DNA from: Granulosicoccus antarcticus IMCC3135
GTDB lineage: Bacteria; Pseudomonadota; Gammaproteobacteria; Granulosicoccales; Granulosicoccaceae
NCBI RefSeq assembly: GCF_002215215.1
Contig: NZ_CP018632.1
Span: 4,522,501-4,586,500 of the forward strand
Reading direction: 5' to 3'
DNA: 64,000 nt
A program made the position numbers and the translations under genes. Below are positions 62,789 to 64,000 of the stretch, piece after piece. The first letter of the stretch is position 1. Every line of letters begins with the position of its first letter. Under the pieces are notes generated by a model. The model worked only from the letters and a program-made list of their open reading frames with translations, was not told where the DNA came from and made no database searches.

Positions 62789-64000
62789 ATGAAATCCCCT
62801 TGCCCCACTCCATACGATGTATTCATCAGTGGCAGTGGACCCGCCGGCAGCCTGCTCGCTATTCATTTGCAACGCTTTGGCCTCAAGGTGCTGTTGTGCG
62901 GAACTGCACGCCGATTCGATTCACTGGAAGGCATGACGGAACGTGGTGTGCTTGCCCTGCGTGCATCCGACTGCAAGAACGCCCTGGCCTCTTTGGGCCC
63001 TTTGGTGTTGCGACAGGCAAGGTGGTCAGGCGAACAATTCGGGGGCAACCAGGAATACCTGGTACAGCGTTCTGAATTTGACAAGGCCTTGTGGCAAGAT
63101 GCCGGCGAGGCGGATGTTGACAGACTGCCTGGTCGAGTCGACAGAGTTATCTGGCAAGAGGGTTGCTGGCAAACTACCGTCGACAAGCAACCGATCTGCG
63201 CCCGCTATTGGGTCGATGCGCGCGGCAGACAAGCACCTGCCAATGCGATGCTGCAGCAAGCCCCGGGAATATTGGGAGTCGGTGCCTGGTGGCAAGGTGC
63301 TGCGACAACGCCTGCTGCAGGCATCACCTCCTTTGCCGATGGCTGGTGCTGGTATGCACGCCTGCCTGATGGGCGCACCCAGATGCAGATGTTCGTGGAT
63401 GCCACCACGCATCGCCCACCTTCACGCGCACAACTGCGCAGCTACTACCTGCAGCTGATTTCGCAGTGTGACGAGGCGGCCGCTATTGTCCAGGACTCAC
63501 ACCTTTTGATTGAGCCCTATGTACGAGGCTCCGGATTGAACTATTCGGAACCCATGCCCGGCCCGTTTCATGCCCGTGCCGGTGATGCGGCGCTGGCACT
63601 GGACCCTCTTGCCGGCCATGGAATGTTCGAAGCCATGGCCTTGTCGATGACTCTGGCCAGCTGTATCCGGACGCAGCTTGATCGCCCTGAAAACGCGCAG
63701 CTCGCCATGAACTTCTACCGTGATCGAGTCCACGATGAATTCTGGCGACTGGCCCGGACTGGTCGCGATTTCTATCAATTGGAAACGCATTGGCCGGAGC
63801 ATAGCTTCTGGTCTCGACGCCAACACTGGCCCGATGCCGAACCTTCTCACCCAGCCCCGGAACCGGGTATCGGGCAAATCGAAATCCGGCCAGTCTCGAT
63901 CAATGGCTATATAGAGAATCGTCAGGTGGTGAGCTGCCCCGATACGCCTCGCGGCACCTGGGTGGTTGGCGAGGTTCCATTGGTAGAACTGCTGGAATAC
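62789..64000 (+). CDS. qhpG: Flavin-dependent monooxygenase of the amine dehydrogenase pathway (partial)
   Basis: 404 codons, running off the window. An FAD-binding GxGxxG (FISGSGPAGSLLA) opens the protein, ARYWVDARGR and the second FAD motif RAGDAALALDPLAGHGMFEAMALS (G-D-A-x-x-x-x-P) follow, placing it with tryptophan-halogenase-like monooxygenases. QhpG hydroxylates the QhpC tryptophan for quinone formation. It completes the qhp set but lies 10 kb from the others, beyond the CBASS segment, and divergent from the acyl-CoA synthetase. Confidence 0.85.
   Translation, partial: MKSPCPTPYDVFISGSGPAGSLLAIHLQRFGLKVLLCGTARRFDSLEGMTERGVLALRASDCKNALASLGPLVLRQARWSGEQFGGNQEYLVQRSEFDKALWQDAGEADVDRLPGRVDRVIWQEGCWQTTVDKQPICARYWVDARGRQAPANAMLQQAPGILGVGAWWQGAATTPAAGITSFADGWCWYARLPDGRTQMQMFVDATTHRPPSRAQLRSYYLQLISQCDEAAAIVQDSHLLIEPYVRGSGLNYSEPMPGPFHARAGDAALALDPLAGHGMFEAMALSMTLASCIRTQLDRPENAQLAMNFYRDRVHDEFWRLARTGRDFYQLETHWPEHSFWSRRQHWPDAEPSHPAPEPGIGQIEIRPVSINGYIENRQVVSCPDTPRGTWVVGEVPLVELLEY

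Overview
The window looks like chromosomal DNA of a marine, aerobic, nutritionally versatile gammaproteobacterium. This rests on the TPP-riboswitch thi operon, the many ABC and TRAP uptake systems, organosulfonate and sulfate-ester catabolism, and a periplasmic quinohemoprotein amine dehydrogenase. A Granulosicoccus-like organism would fit, but that is inference. No rRNA, tRNA or CRISPR array was seen.

Layout. 1-361 (-): start of a gene resembling the replication-terminator protein Tus, cut by the window edge. 0.5-4.7 kb (-): potF-G-H-I type polyamine ABC importer with an intercistronic hairpin after potF. 4.97-11.96 kb (+): a TPP riboswitch and a compact nine-gene thiamine operon (thiD, thiZXY, tenA, thiO, thiS, thiG, thiE) closed by a strong terminator. 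12.0-14.0 kb: dapA, a MaoC-like dehydratase and a free-standing piece of enolase. 14.0-25.2 kb: a GntR-regulated catabolic island with sulfatase, galactonate-dehydratase-like enzyme, five-gene peptide/oligosaccharide-type ABC importer, a collapsed RraA-like pseudogene and a second GntR regulator. 25.3-27.0 kb: MFS transporter. 27.0-36.8 kb: isethionate/sulfoacetaldehyde catabolism (pta, sulfate exporter, xsc, TRAP iseKLM, iseJ-like GMC dehydrogenase, divergent IclR regulator). 36.8-40.3 kb: Rieske protein, XRE-cupin regulator and kbl-tdh threonine catabolism. 40.4-43.3 kb (-): a second TRAP transporter.

43.8-52.7 kb (+) is a quinohemoprotein amine dehydrogenase (QHNDH) operon: qhpA (diheme alpha), qhpD (radical SAM maturase), qhpC (gamma peptide with every crosslinking residue at the expected spacing), qhpB (beta, broken by a one-base frameshift), qhpF (ABC exporter), qhpE (subtilisin-like leader peptidase) and a CcmF-like heme lyase. 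The remaining maturase, the flavin monooxygenase qhpG, starts only at 62.8 kb and runs off the window.

The roughly 10 kb in between carry a type II CBASS antiphage operon: CD-NTase, Cap2 (E2-E1, frameshifted), Cap3 (JAMM protease) and a Cap5-like HNH-SAVED effector with an additional N-terminal domain. The effector gene is split by an IS66-family element with recognisable inverted repeats and an 8-9 bp target duplication; removing the element and one duplicate restores a single open frame of about 525 codons. A lipoprotein gene and an acyl-CoA synthetase gene follow. The CBASS operon therefore appears to have been acquired beside an amine-oxidation locus and then inactivated by at least two independent lesions.
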